Assembly (NCBI GenBank): GCA_963718755.1
Contig: OY970376.1
Location: forward strand, 1,860,001 to 1,924,000
Origin: VRUE01 sp963718755
Lineage (GTDB): Bacteria > Actinomycetota > Thermoleophilia > Solirubrobacterales > 70-9
Direction of reading: 5' to 3'
Length of the DNA: 64,000 bases
The stretch's first letter is position 1; every line of letters begins with the position of its first letter. A model generated the notes under the pieces. The model ran no database searches. It was not told the origin of the DNA and worked only from the letters and a program-made list of their open reading frames with translations. A program made the translations under genes and the position numbers. Shown in pieces: positions 54,173 through 62,990 of the stretch.

Positions 54173-56245
54173 ATGAGTCTTCGTGCCATCTGGCGGGGCC
54201 TGCTCGTCCTCCTGCTCGATGCCATCACGTTGCTGCTGCTCTCGGAGGTGCTCTCGGGCTTCGTCCTCGACGGCGCCCCGACCGCGCTTGCGGCGGCCGC
54301 GATGATCGGTCTCCTCAACGCCCTGATCTGGCCCGCCCTCGCTCGCTTTGCGCTGCCGCTTACCGTCCTCACGCTGGGCGGCGCGGCGTTGGTGCTGAAC
54401 GGCGTGCTCGTCACCTTCGCGATCAACATCCTGCCCGGGGCGGAGATCGGCGGTGTCCTCGAGGGGATCGTGGTGACGATCGTAATGGCGGCTGTCACCT
54501 CGATCGTCTACGCGCTGCTCGCGATCGACGAGAACGAGTCCTGGTACCGCTACGTCGTGCGGCGGCAGGCGCGTCGCCGCGAGCATGCCGTGAAGAGCGA
54601 GGTCCCGGGCGTCCTCTTCCTCGAGATCGACGGCCTCGCCCACGACGTCCTGCACCGCGCGCTCAGCGACGGTAGCGCCCCTAATCTCGCCGCTTGGCTG
54701 CGAAGCGGCTCGTACCGGCTGCGGAAGTGGGAGACGGACTGGTCCTCGCAGACCGGCGCCTGCCAGGCCGGCCTGCTGCACGGCGACAACGACGACATGC
54801 CCGCCTTCCGCTGGTGGGAGAAGGACCGTGACAAGGCAATCGTCACCAACCACCCGCGCGACGCGGAAGAGCTCGAGCGGCGGCACTCGAACGGGCGCGG
54901 CCTCCTGCATGCCGACGGCGCCAGCCGCGCCAACATCCTCTCCGGCGACGCGCCGCACTCGATGCTGACGATGAGCACGGCGCTGCACCGCCGCCGGCCG
55001 ATCGGTCGTGACTACGCGGCCTACTTCGCCCGTCCCTACGCCGTCGCCCGCACGTTCGTCCTCGTCCTCGCCGAGGTCGCACGCGAGCGCCGCGCCGCCC
55101 GCAGTCAGATTCGCGACGACGTCCGTCCCCGGATCGCCCGCAGCCGCTCCTACGCGCTCGTCCGGGCCTGGGCGACCGTGGTCCAGCGGGACCTGCAGGT
55201 CGCGGCGGTCGTCGGCGACGTCCTCGCCGGGCGCCCGGCCATCTACACGACCTTCCTCGCCTACGACGAGGTCGCCCACCACTCCGGCATCGAGCGCCAC
55301 GACGCGCTGGCCGTGCTGCGCGACCTCGACCGCCAGATCGCGCGGATCGCCACCGCTTGTGCCGAGGCGCCACGGCCCTACCGCCTCGTCGTGCTCTCCG
55401 ATCACGGCCAGTCGCAGGGCGAAACCTTCCTCGATCGCTACGGTGAATCCCTCGAGCAGTTGGTCCAGTCGGCCTGCGAGCCCGAGAGCACGATTGCGGC
55501 CGAAGGGGGCGACGAGGACGCGCTCTCCTACCTCAGCGCCGGCCTGACCGAGGTCGCGCGCGACGACACCGTCGCCGCGCGGACCGTGCGGGTCGCGACC
55601 CGGGGGCGCAGCGCCGACGGCGTCGTTGCGCTCGACCCAGACGACCGCCGCGAGATCGAGGAGACGCGCGGGAACGGCCTCCCGGAGCTCTCCGTGATGG
55701 CTTCCGGCTGTCTCGGCTTGATCACCTTCCCGCGCGAGCCGGGGCGGGTGACGCTGGAGCGGTTGGAAGCCCTCTACCCCCAGCTCCTGCCGGCGCTCCG
55801 CGACCACCCTGGGATCGGCTTCGTGCTGGTGCGCTCTGAAGGCTCGGGGGCGATCGCGGTTGGCAAGGGCGGAACGAGGTTCCTCGACGAGGACCGGGTC
55901 GAGGGGGAGGACCCGCTCGCGCCCTTCGGCCCGCACGCCGCCGAGCACCTGCGCCGCACCGACGGCTTTCCCCACTGCGCCGACCTGATGCTCAACAGCA
56001 CCTTCTGGCCGGAGTTCGGCGAGGTCGCCGCCTTCGAGGAGCTGGTCGGCTCGCACGGTGGCATGGGGGGGACCCAGAGCTTCCCCTTCGTGCTCCACCC
56101 GAGCGAGCTGTCCTGGCCCGAGGACGACGTGGTCGGCGCCGAAAGCGTCCACCGAATTTTTTGCGCCTGGCTGGCGCAGCTGGGGCACTCGGACTACGAG
56201 AGCGAGGTTGCTCCGCCGGGCGGCAGCACCCGCGCCTCCACCTGA
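54173..56245 (+). CDS. Holin-superfamily IV membrane domain fused to phosphatase-like domain
   Basis: The 690-residue protein has four N-terminal helices (~8-125; LLVLLLDAITLLLLSEVL, LIWPALARFALPLTVLTLGG) of phage holin IV type. A ~550-residue alkaline phosphatase-superfamily domain follows: GVLFLEIDGLAHDVL (metal-binding Asp), DWSSQTGACQAGLLHG (Thr nucleophile region), FLAYDEVAHHSGI and LVVLSDHGQSQG, both with metal His/Asp. It likely hydrolyses a phospho-substrate at the membrane. It overlaps the convergent MBL gene by 52 bp. Confidence 0.78.
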   Translation: MSLRAIWRGLLVLLLDAITLLLLSEVLSGFVLDGAPTALAAAAMIGLLNALIWPALARFALPLTVLTLGGAALVLNGVLVTFAINILPGAEIGGVLEGIVVTIVMAAVTSIVYALLAIDENESWYRYVVRRQARRREHAVKSEVPGVLFLEIDGLAHDVLHRALSDGSAPNLAAWLRSGSYRLRKWETDWSSQTGACQAGLLHGDNDDMPAFRWWEKDRDKAIVTNHPRDAEELERRHSNGRGLLHADGASRANILSGDAPHSMLTMSTALHRRRPIGRDYAAYFARPYAVARTFVLVLAEVARERRAARSQIRDDVRPRIARSRSYALVRAWATVVQRDLQVAAVVGDVLAGRPAIYTTFLAYDEVAHHSGIERHDALAVLRDLDRQIARIATACAEAPRPYRLVVLSDHGQSQGETFLDRYGESLEQLVQSACEPESTIAAEGGDEDALSYLSAGLTEVARDDTVAARTVRVATRGRSADGVVALDPDDRREIEETRGNGLPELSVMASGCLGLITFPREPGRVTLERLEALYPQLLPALRDHPGIGFVLVRSEGSGAIAVGKGGTRFLDEDRVEGEDPLAPFGPHAAEHLRRTDGFPHCADLMLNSTFWPEFGEVAAFEELVGSHGGMGGTQSFPFVLHPSELSWPEDDVVGAESVHRIFCAWLAQLGHSDYESEVAPPGGSTRAST

Positions 56246-56946
56246 GGCGCGAGGTCCCGCATCCAGGTTTCGAACTCGCGGGGCGGCGCGCGCAGCGCGT
56301 CGGGGCGAAGCCGCGCCAGGCCGAGCGGGTAGAGCGTCCCCCAGTGGATCGGGATGACGATCCTCGGCGAGAGCAGCGCCGCCGCCCGGGCGGCGCGCTC
56401 GGGGTTCAGGTGACCGGGTCCCAGGCTCGGCCCCCAGCCCCAGATCGGCAGCAGCGCGAGGTCGAGCCCCGGTCTCAGCTCCGCCATCCCGTCGAAGAGG
56501 TCGGTGTCGCCGGCGAAGTAGATCCGCCGGTGGTTGCCCGCGAGGAGGAAGCCGACGGCCTCGGAGTCCCGCTCGAACCGACTCTCGCTTGGGTGCTGCG
56601 CCTCCACGGCAGTGACGGTGACCGCGCCGACCTGCCTGGATTCGCCCGGTGCCAGCTCTGACACATCGCTGAAGCCGCGGCGCTCGAGGAGCTTTCGCGA
56701 CCCCTGGGCCGCGATCACCGGCACGTCACGACCAATTCGGCGCAGCGACGGAAGGTCGGCGTGGTCGTGATGGAGGTGGGAGATCAGCACGGCGCCGAGG
56801 TTCTCAGCCACCTCTGGCGCTGGCGCCGCACCATGACGACGCAGCGGCCCAACCCGCGCGCGCAGCACCGGGTCGGTGAGCAGCCGTGCCCCGTCGAGCT
56901 CGGCGAGGACGGTCGCGTGGCCTACGTAGGTGACTCGGTCGGGCAT
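56194..56946 (-). CDS. MBL-fold metal-dependent hydrolase (UlaG-like)
   Basis: The 250-residue protein has VTYVGHATVLAELDGARLLTDPVL, the metal motif LISHLHHDHADLPSL (HxHxDH), YFAGDTDLFDGM and PIHWGTL. These mark a lactonase/phosphodiesterase-type beta-lactamase fold. The substrate is unknown. Confidence 0.85.
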   Translation of the reverse strand: MPDRVTYVGHATVLAELDGARLLTDPVLRARVGPLRRHGAAPAPEVAENLGAVLISHLHHDHADLPSLRRIGRDVPVIAAQGSRKLLERRGFSDVSELAPGESRQVGAVTVTAVEAQHPSESRFERDSEAVGFLLAGNHRRIYFAGDTDLFDGMAELRPGLDLALLPIWGWGPSLGPGHLNPERAARAAALLSPRIVIPIHWGTLYPLGLARLRPDALRAPPREFETWMRDLAPQVEARVLPPGGATSLS

Positions 56947-57005
56947 CTCACCCAGGCGCGGGCCGGTCGCGGTGTCGGGAGCGCCGCGTATCGTCCGCGG
57001 GCGCG

Positions 57006-58181
57006 ATGAGCGAGCGTCGAGCGATTATCCGCGGGAGATTGCGCCGCCCTGGGCGCGAGGGCGCCGGCGGCGAGGACGAGGTCATCGAGATCGACCCGGG
57101 CGAGCTGAGCGGGATGTTCGCCGCTCCGCAATGGCTGCGCGACCTCGGGTTCTCGGCCTGGCTCTTGGTCGGGGCCGCCGCGGCGCTGATCGGCGCGATC
57201 TGGCTGCTCTCGCTGACGGAGACGATCGTGCTGCCTGTGATCGTGGCCGGGATCATCGCCTCCGTCACCGCTCCCCTCGTCGACTGGCTGCGCCGGCGCG
57301 GGATCCCGAGGGGGATCGGCGCCGTGCTCGTCTTCCTCGCGATCATCGCAGTCGGCGTCGGCGTCGGGCTGCTCGTCCTGGCGGGGATCGCGAGCCAGGC
57401 GGACAGCCTTTCCGAGCGGCTGCGCGAAGGGGCGAGCGAGATCGAGTCCTGGGTCGGCGACCTCGGGGTGAGCTCGACCACCGCAGCGAACGCAAATGCC
57501 GACGCGAGCAACTCGATCAGCGGTGCCTTCTCCGCCCTCACCCATGGCCTCCTCGGCGGAGTCGACAGATTGGCCTCGCTGACCGTCTTCCTCTCCTTCA
57601 CCGCCCTCAGCCTCTTCTTCCTGCTCAAGGACGCGCCGACGATCGGCGGCTTCATCGAGCGCCATCTCGGCGTGCCCGTGCCGCTCGCCCGCACGATTCT
57701 GGGTCGGGTGGCCGGCAGCATGCGGGGATATTTCCTCGGCGTCACCGTTGTCTCGCTCTGGAGTTCCACGATCGTTGGGGCGGGGGCGCTGCTCCTTGGG
57801 GTCCCCCTGGCCGGCACGATCGCCGCCGTCACCTTCGTCGGCGGTTTCGTTCCTTACCTGGGCGCCTGGGCGGCGGGAGCCTTTGCGGTCCTGATCGCCC
57901 TCGGTGGCGCGGGGCCCGAGACGGCGCTGGCGATCGCGGTCGTCGTCTTGCTTGCCAACGGCGTCCTCCAGCAGCTGGTCCAGCCGATCGCCTACGGCGC
58001 CGCTCTCAAACTGCACCCATTGGCGGTGCTGATCGCGACGATCGCGGGCGGCTGCCTCTTCGGCACGGTCGGGCTGGTGCTGGCGGCGCCACTGCTCTCG
58101 GCCGCCGTGCGGATCTCAGCCGACGTCAAGGAGGCCGAGGGTGAGGAGCAGGCCGCGGCCCCCGATCCCGCACCGGCCTGA
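57006..58181 (+). CDS. AI-2E family permease
   Basis: The 391-residue protein has about eight helices (for example WLLVGAAAALIGAIWLLSL, VIVAGIIASVTAPLVDWL, IPRGIGAVLVFLAIIAVGVGVGLLVLAG) and the family-typical PTIGGFIERHLGVPVPLART..VAGSMRGYFLG and LANGVLQQLVQPIAYGAALKLHP. Family members export autoinducers or act as Na+/H+ antiporters; the role here is open. Confidence 0.85.
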   Translation: MSERRAIIRGRLRRPGREGAGGEDEVIEIDPGELSGMFAAPQWLRDLGFSAWLLVGAAAALIGAIWLLSLTETIVLPVIVAGIIASVTAPLVDWLRRRGIPRGIGAVLVFLAIIAVGVGVGLLVLAGIASQADSLSERLREGASEIESWVGDLGVSSTTAANANADASNSISGAFSALTHGLLGGVDRLASLTVFLSFTALSLFFLLKDAPTIGGFIERHLGVPVPLARTILGRVAGSMRGYFLGVTVVSLWSSTIVGAGALLLGVPLAGTIAAVTFVGGFVPYLGAWAAGAFAVLIALGGAGPETALAIAVVVLLANGVLQQLVQPIAYGAALKLHPLAVLIATIAGGCLFGTVGLVLAAPLLSAAVRISADVKEAEGEEQAAAPDPAPA

Positions 58182-58258
58182 TTCGAGGCAGGCAGTAGCC
58201 GGGTAGCTCTGTTTTAGCGGCCCTTCATATTTCGCCGCCAAAGTCAGGAAGCCAGTCA

Positions 58259-59932
58259 ATGGAGCCTCGCCAGATCCAGATGGAGAGGGTCGCTGCCGCA
58301 CACCCTCGTTGCCGCCGATTTTGGGCTGCGCCTGTCCTTGTTCTCCTTTGCTTGGGCCTTCTTTTCGCCGCCTCGGCTGGTGCGGCGCCGTCCTGCGACG
58401 GGCAGCGGGCGACGATCTTCTCCAACGAGGCGGCGATCCAGGGGACCAAGGGGCACGACGTGATCGTGGGGGGACGCGGCCCAAACGTCATCTCAGGGGC
58501 CGGTGGCAATGACGTGATCTGCGGCGGCTTCGGTCGCGACGTAATCCACGGCGATCGGGGCAATGACACGATCGACGGCAAGCGCGGCAACGACGCCGTC
58601 CATGGCGGACGCGGCTCTGACGAGGTGGATGGCGGCAGCGATCGTGACCGGGCCTTTGGCGACAGCGGCAACGACACCTTGGGTGGCGGGCGCGGCAATC
58701 GGGACGACGTCGATGGTGGGTCGGGCGACGATGAGGTAGGGGGTGGCCCGGGCGCCTTCGACTCCCTCATCGGCGGCGTCGGCAGGGACCGCATCAACGG
58801 CGGCGCGGGCAATCACGACATCGTCTCCTACCGGGGGGCGGGCGGGCCGGTCGCGGTCAACCTCGGCTCCGGGATCGTGACCGGGGCAGAGGAAGAGCGC
58901 CTGACCGGCATCGAGGATGCCGTTGGTGGTTCGGGCGAGGACATCCTGCTGGGCTCCGACATGACCCGCAATCGGCTGGACGGCGGACCCGGCGACGACC
59001 GCCTGCTGGCGAGGCGGAGCGACCAGGCCTTCGGCGGGCCGGGCAGCGATCAGTGCCTCGGCTCCTTCGCGGTCGAGGACTCTTGTGGCCCGGCCGGCGG
59101 TCGCCGCGGCGGCACCAAGATCGAGCTCTACGAGAGCATCGTCGGCTCCTCGAGCCTCGCGATCGCCGGTGACGATGACGTCGATGACGTGACCGTGACC
59201 CGCGGCGACCACGGCTACGTCGTGCATGGCGGCAGCGGCAATCCCGTGGTCCGCAGCGCTCCTCGCTCCGGCGGCTGCGCTCGTGCCGCCGGCTCTGTCT
59301 CCTGCGTCGGCCCGGTGACTTCGATCCTCGTCTCCCTGGGCGGCGGCAATGACAGGCTCACGGTCAGGGGCAGCGTTCCGGCCGAGGTCTCGGTGACGGT
59401 CGAGGGCGGGCCGGGCCACGACTGGGTGCGCGGCGGACGTGGTGGCGACACGCTGTACGCCGGCAATGACGGGGACTCCGACACGATCGTTGGCGGTGGG
59501 GGGGACGACGTGCTCTTTGGGGTCAACATCCTCCATCCGCGCCGCAGCAGCGGTGCGGCGACGCTGGTTGGCGGCCCTGGCAACGACCTCCTGGTCGGTG
59601 GCCAGCCCTGCGACGACCTCTTCCACGGCGGCCTTGGCGATAACGACAGCGCCTCCTTCGCGCGGGTGCGCAATGCCGGCACCGTCGTCAAGGCGGTGAT
59701 CGGTGGCAGGGTGCTCGACCCCGAGGCCCGCTCTTGCGGCGCCAGCCGCATCGACGGCACGGTCGAGAAGATCGAGGGATCGACCGGCCCCGACGTCCTG
59801 CTCGGCAGCGGCGGAGCCGACACGCTGCTTGGCCGCGGCGGGATCGACGTGCTCGACGGGAGGGGCGGCTCGGACCGCTGTATCGGCGGTCGTGGCCGCG
59901 ACGAGGGCCGTCGCTGCGAGTACGTGCGGTAG
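58259..59932 (+). CDS. Secreted RTX-like calcium-binding repeat protein
   Basis: The 557-residue protein has a signal peptide (WAAPVLVLLCLGLLFAASAGA). Then come many GG-x-G-x-D nonapeptide-like repeats (GAGGNDVICGGFGRDVIHGD, GSGDDEVGGG, GGSGEDILLG, GGDTLYAGNDGD) that form calcium-bound beta-rolls. No enzymatic domain is seen. It ends in Cys-containing repeats. ATG 58259 or 58280. Confidence 0.85.
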   Translation: MEPRQIQMERVAAAHPRCRRFWAAPVLVLLCLGLLFAASAGAAPSCDGQRATIFSNEAAIQGTKGHDVIVGGRGPNVISGAGGNDVICGGFGRDVIHGDRGNDTIDGKRGNDAVHGGRGSDEVDGGSDRDRAFGDSGNDTLGGGRGNRDDVDGGSGDDEVGGGPGAFDSLIGGVGRDRINGGAGNHDIVSYRGAGGPVAVNLGSGIVTGAEEERLTGIEDAVGGSGEDILLGSDMTRNRLDGGPGDDRLLARRSDQAFGGPGSDQCLGSFAVEDSCGPAGGRRGGTKIELYESIVGSSSLAIAGDDDVDDVTVTRGDHGYVVHGGSGNPVVRSAPRSGGCARAAGSVSCVGPVTSILVSLGGGNDRLTVRGSVPAEVSVTVEGGPGHDWVRGGRGGDTLYAGNDGDSDTIVGGGGDDVLFGVNILHPRRSSGAATLVGGPGNDLLVGGQPCDDLFHGGLGDNDSASFARVRNAGTVVKAVIGGRVLDPEARSCGASRIDGTVEKIEGSTGPDVLLGSGGADTLLGRGGIDVLDGRGGSDRCIGGRGRDEGRRCEYVR

Positions 59933-59964
59933 CAGCCGCCAGCGTAAGGACTACTCTTCCTTCG

Positions 59965-61107
59965 ATGGCTCGACGCCCCCGACGCAGCGCGGCCGCCGTC
60001 CTGCTGAGCTCCCTCGTCGCCCTTGGCCTGATCGCGGGCCCGGCCGCAGCCGCTCCGCCGAAGCTGCAGCGCATGCTCAAGGGAATCGTCACCTCATCTG
60101 GCGGTCCCCCGGGCATCTCGGTCCTGATCGACCGCGGAACCCGGACGAAATTCTTCCACGCCGGCGTCGCTGATCTGTCCAACCGGCGTCGACCTCAGCC
60201 GGACGAACACATGCGCATCGCCAGCGTCGCCAAGGGCTTCAACGCCTACATAGCGGTCGCGCTCGCAGCCGAGCGCCCCAAATCCCTCTCGCTGCGAGAA
60301 ACGCTGGCGACGAGTATCCCGGGAGTTCTCCCCAGCGCCGAACGGGTCACCCTCACCCAACTGCTTCAACACACGAGCGGCCTGCCCGACTACATAAGGG
60401 CCCCGGCTTTCATCGAAGCCTTCCTCGCCGATCCGGCCGCCTACCTTTCGCCAACCCAGCTGACCGGGTTCGTCCGTGACGAGCCGCTCGAGTTCACGCC
60501 GGGCTCCCGCTACCACTACTCCGATACGGACAACATCGCCGCCGCGCTGATGGAGGAAGCGGCCACCGGGCGCACCTTCACGAGCCTGCTGCGGAGCGAG
60601 GTCTTCAGGCCGTTCGGCATGCAATCCAGCAGCCTGCCCGAGACGGTCAAGATGCCACGCCCGTTCATGCACGGCTATGAGATCGAGCAGGGGAAAAAGC
60701 CCGACGACGTGAGCGAACTGATCAATCCCGCCGGCGCCTGGGCCTCGGGCGGGATCGTCTCGACCCCGGCCGATCTGTCGCGGTTCGTACCGGCCTACGT
60801 ACCGGCCATCCTGCGCGCCTCGCGCGATCTGGCCAAGGCCTTCAGGCCGGGGAAATCCTCGCCCCCCGGTCCCGGCAAGAACTCCGCCGGGCTCGGCATC
60901 TTCCGCTACCGCACCGGTTGCGGCGACATCTACGGCCACACCGGGTCGTTCCCTGGCTACCGTCTCCTTGTCGCCGGTTCCGCCGGGGGTGGGCGCTCGG
61001 TCGTCTTCGTCGTCAACTCCCAGATCGTCCCTGGCAGTGGCTCTCAGCGGGTTTCAAAAGCGATTCGCCGCTCCCAGGCTCGCGCCGTCTGCATGGCGCT
61101 GCGTTAA
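59965..61107 (+). CDS. Serine hydrolase, beta-lactamase/D-Ala-D-Ala carboxypeptidase type
   Basis: The 380-residue protein has a signal peptide (SAAAVLLSSLVALGLIAGPAAA), the SxxK motif SVAK in RIASVAKGF, YSD in HYSDTDNIAAALMEE and HTG in YGHTGSFPG. These are the three catalytic motifs of class C-like serine hydrolases. The ATG at 59965 is chosen as it directly precedes the signal peptide. It overlaps the convergent aldehyde dehydrogenase gene by four bases. Confidence 0.85.
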   Translation: MARRPRRSAAAVLLSSLVALGLIAGPAAAAPPKLQRMLKGIVTSSGGPPGISVLIDRGTRTKFFHAGVADLSNRRRPQPDEHMRIASVAKGFNAYIAVALAAERPKSLSLRETLATSIPGVLPSAERVTLTQLLQHTSGLPDYIRAPAFIEAFLADPAAYLSPTQLTGFVRDEPLEFTPGSRYHYSDTDNIAAALMEEAATGRTFTSLLRSEVFRPFGMQSSSLPETVKMPRPFMHGYEIEQGKKPDDVSELINPAGAWASGGIVSTPADLSRFVPAYVPAILRASRDLAKAFRPGKSSPPGPGKNSAGLGIFRYRTGCGDIYGHTGSFPGYRLLVAGSAGGGRSVVFVVNSQIVPGSGSQRVSKAIRRSQARAVCMALR

Positions 61108-62615
61108 TCCTTCCCGGGGGGAGGGGGCTCCGCCCCGTACTCCCTGTAGGGATACCACCATTCCTTGCGCTCGATCCGCGACTCCATGTGGACGTGCTTG
61201 GTCTCCTGGAACGCCTCCAGGCCCTCGCGGCCGAGCTCGCGGCCGAGGCCGGACTGCTTGAAGCCGCCGAAGGGCCCGGCATCGTTGTCGGTCAGCGGGT
61301 CGTTGATCCAAACCGTGCCGGCGCGCAGCTCGCGCATGCAGCGCACCGCATTTTCGAGGTCGCCGGTGTAGACGTTGGCGCCGAGCCCGAACTCGGTGCC
61401 GTTTGCGAGCTCGATCGCCTCGTCGAGCGAGCCGACCGGGACGATCGGTGCGACCGGGCCAAAGGTCTCTTGGCGCAGCAGGGCGCTGTCAGGGGCCGCT
61501 CCGACCACCACTGCCGGGGAGAGGAAGTGCCCGCGCTCGATGCCGCCACGGTCGCCGCCGGTGAGGATCTCGGCTCCCGCCGAGCTGGCCGCCTCGAGCT
61601 GCGCGACGACCTTGGCCCGCTGCGGGTCGGAGACCATCGGGCCGAGGTCGGTCCCGACCTCGAATGGGTCGCCGAGCACGAGGCTGCGCGTGTGCTCGAC
61701 GAAGGCGCTGACGTACTCGTCGAAGACCTCCTCGACCACGTAGAAGCGCTCCGCCGAGGTGCAGACCTGACCGGCGTTGAGGAAGGCCGCCCAGGCGCCG
61801 CCGCGGGCGGCGACCTCGAGCTGCGGGGCGACGTCGGCGCAGACGATGAAGGCGTCCTTGCCGCCCATCTCCAGGTTCATCCGCGCCATCCGTTCGGTGC
61901 AGGCGGCGGCGATCTTCTTGCCGGTTGCGACCGAGCCGGTGAAGGCGACGCAGTCGACTCCTGGGTGGGAGGCGATCGCGGCGCCGACGTCGCCGCCGCC
62001 CGCCAGCAGGTTGACCACGCCGGGCGGCATGTGCGCGAAGGGCTCGGCCAGCATCAGGGTCGAGAGCGGCGTCAGCTCCGAGGGCTTGCAGACGACGCAG
62101 TTGCCGGCGGCCAGCGCCGGCGCCACCTTCCAGGCAAGCAGCAGCAGTGGGTAGTTCCAGGGCACGATGCAGCCGACGACCCCGAGCGGATCCTTGACCA
62201 CCATCGCCAGCTGGGTCGCCTCGATCGGCGGGATCACGCGGCCGGCGTGGTCGCGACCGATCTCTGCGTAGTAGTCGAAAGCGGCGGCGGTCCACTCCAG
62301 CTCATCGCGGTTCTCGATCAGCGGCTTGCCGCCCTCGGCGGTCATCGTCCGCGCCAACTCCTCGGCGCCCTCGCGTAGCCGACGCGCTGCCTCGTGCAGC
62401 AGCTCGCAACGCTCGCCGGCGGTCGTCCGCGCCCACCCCGGCCAGGCCTCGCGGGCAGCGGCCACTGCCGCATCCACCTGCTCGGGCGAGGCCGCAGGCA
62501 CCTCCACGATCGTCTCGGCCGTGTAGGGGTTCTCGACCGCGATTGGCGCTCCAGCCCCGGCGACCGCCTCGCCGCCGATCAGCAGCGTCGTCGTGTTGCC
62601 ACTGTCGGAGGGCAT
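61104..62615 (-). CDS. NAD(P)-dependent aldehyde dehydrogenase
   Basis: The 503-residue protein has GCIVPWNYPLLLLAWKVAPA and CKPSELTP (cofactor binding), FTGSVATGKKIAA, catalytic Glu in LEMGGKDAFIV, catalytic Cys in NAGQVCTSAERF and C-terminal GPFGGFKQSGLGRELG. This is a full-length ALDH, close to betaine/aminobutyraldehyde dehydrogenases, oxidising an aldehyde to an acid in the cytosol. The exact substrate is not determined. Confidence 0.92.
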   Translation of the reverse strand: MPSDSGNTTTLLIGGEAVAGAGAPIAVENPYTAETIVEVPAASPEQVDAAVAAAREAWPGWARTTAGERCELLHEAARRLREGAEELARTMTAEGGKPLIENRDELEWTAAAFDYYAEIGRDHAGRVIPPIEATQLAMVVKDPLGVVGCIVPWNYPLLLLAWKVAPALAAGNCVVCKPSELTPLSTLMLAEPFAHMPPGVVNLLAGGGDVGAAIASHPGVDCVAFTGSVATGKKIAAACTERMARMNLEMGGKDAFIVCADVAPQLEVAARGGAWAAFLNAGQVCTSAERFYVVEEVFDEYVSAFVEHTRSLVLGDPFEVGTDLGPMVSDPQRAKVVAQLEAASSAGAEILTGGDRGGIERGHFLSPAVVVGAAPDSALLRQETFGPVAPIVPVGSLDEAIELANGTEFGLGANVYTGDLENAVRCMRELRAGTVWINDPLTDNDAGPFGGFKQSGLGRELGREGLEAFQETKHVHMESRIERKEWWYPYREYGAEPPPPGKD

Positions 62616-62704
62616 CGGGGCTCAGGCTACCGACAGGCCCTGGGGCTCACCCGACTGATTCATTTGCTTCAATCGGATGACCAGAGAAAGGAGGTGGTCC
62701 TAAC

Positions 62705-62749
62705 TTGATTCACATGCTCGAGGGGACTCTGGAGGTGCAGGGCCGCTAG
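62705..62749 (+). CDS. 14-residue mini-ORF after a consensus ribosome site
   Basis: GAAAGGAGGTGGTCC (GGAGG 62690-62694) precedes TTG 62705 and the short ORF MIHMLEGTLEVQGR. A strong hairpin follows at 62863-62888. It could be a leader peptide or part of a small RNA. Nothing else is evident between 62616 and 62900. Confidence 0.3.
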   Translation: MIHMLEGTLEVQGR

Positions 62750-62862
62750 GCGCCGCACTGGTTTTGGCGCCCGGCGGAATCCACCCCGGGCACCGGCGAG
62801 CGTGGAAGGCGGGCGTTGTCCCACCCGCTGGCGGTTTCCGCGTTTCGTTTCCGAGCACCTGG

Positions 62863-62888
62863 CCAGGGCCGCCTTCGGGCGGCCCTGG
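62863..62888 (+). terminator. Perfect GC-rich terminator-like hairpin
   Basis: CCAGGGCCGCC and GGCGGCCCTGG form an 11-bp stem around TTCG, extendable by further G-C pairs on the outside. No T-tract follows. Confidence 0.6.
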
Positions 62889-62914
62889 TGCGTTCTGCCG
62901 TCCGATCTCAGTTT

Positions 62915-62956
62915 TACCCCAAAATTGGGTATATTTGTCCAAATACTGGGTAGAAT
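62915..62956 (+). promoter_or_regulatory. AT-rich promoter/operator region
   Basis: TACCCCAAAATTGGGTA forms an inverted repeat (TACCC/GGGTA), then TTGTCC, a second TGGGTA and a TAGAAT -10-like box at 62951-62956. This is strikingly AT-rich for this DNA and lies 35 bp before the exported-protein gene at 62991. Confidence 0.4.
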
Positions 62957-62990
62957 CTAAAGCTCGGCATTCATTGACTAGGAGACGCGA

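Noticed and set aside
58493..59626. 377-residue minus-strand ORF opposite the RTX-like gene
   Set aside because: It is a shadow of the GG-x-G-x-D repeats (Val/Ala-rich), with no ribosome site or family pattern.
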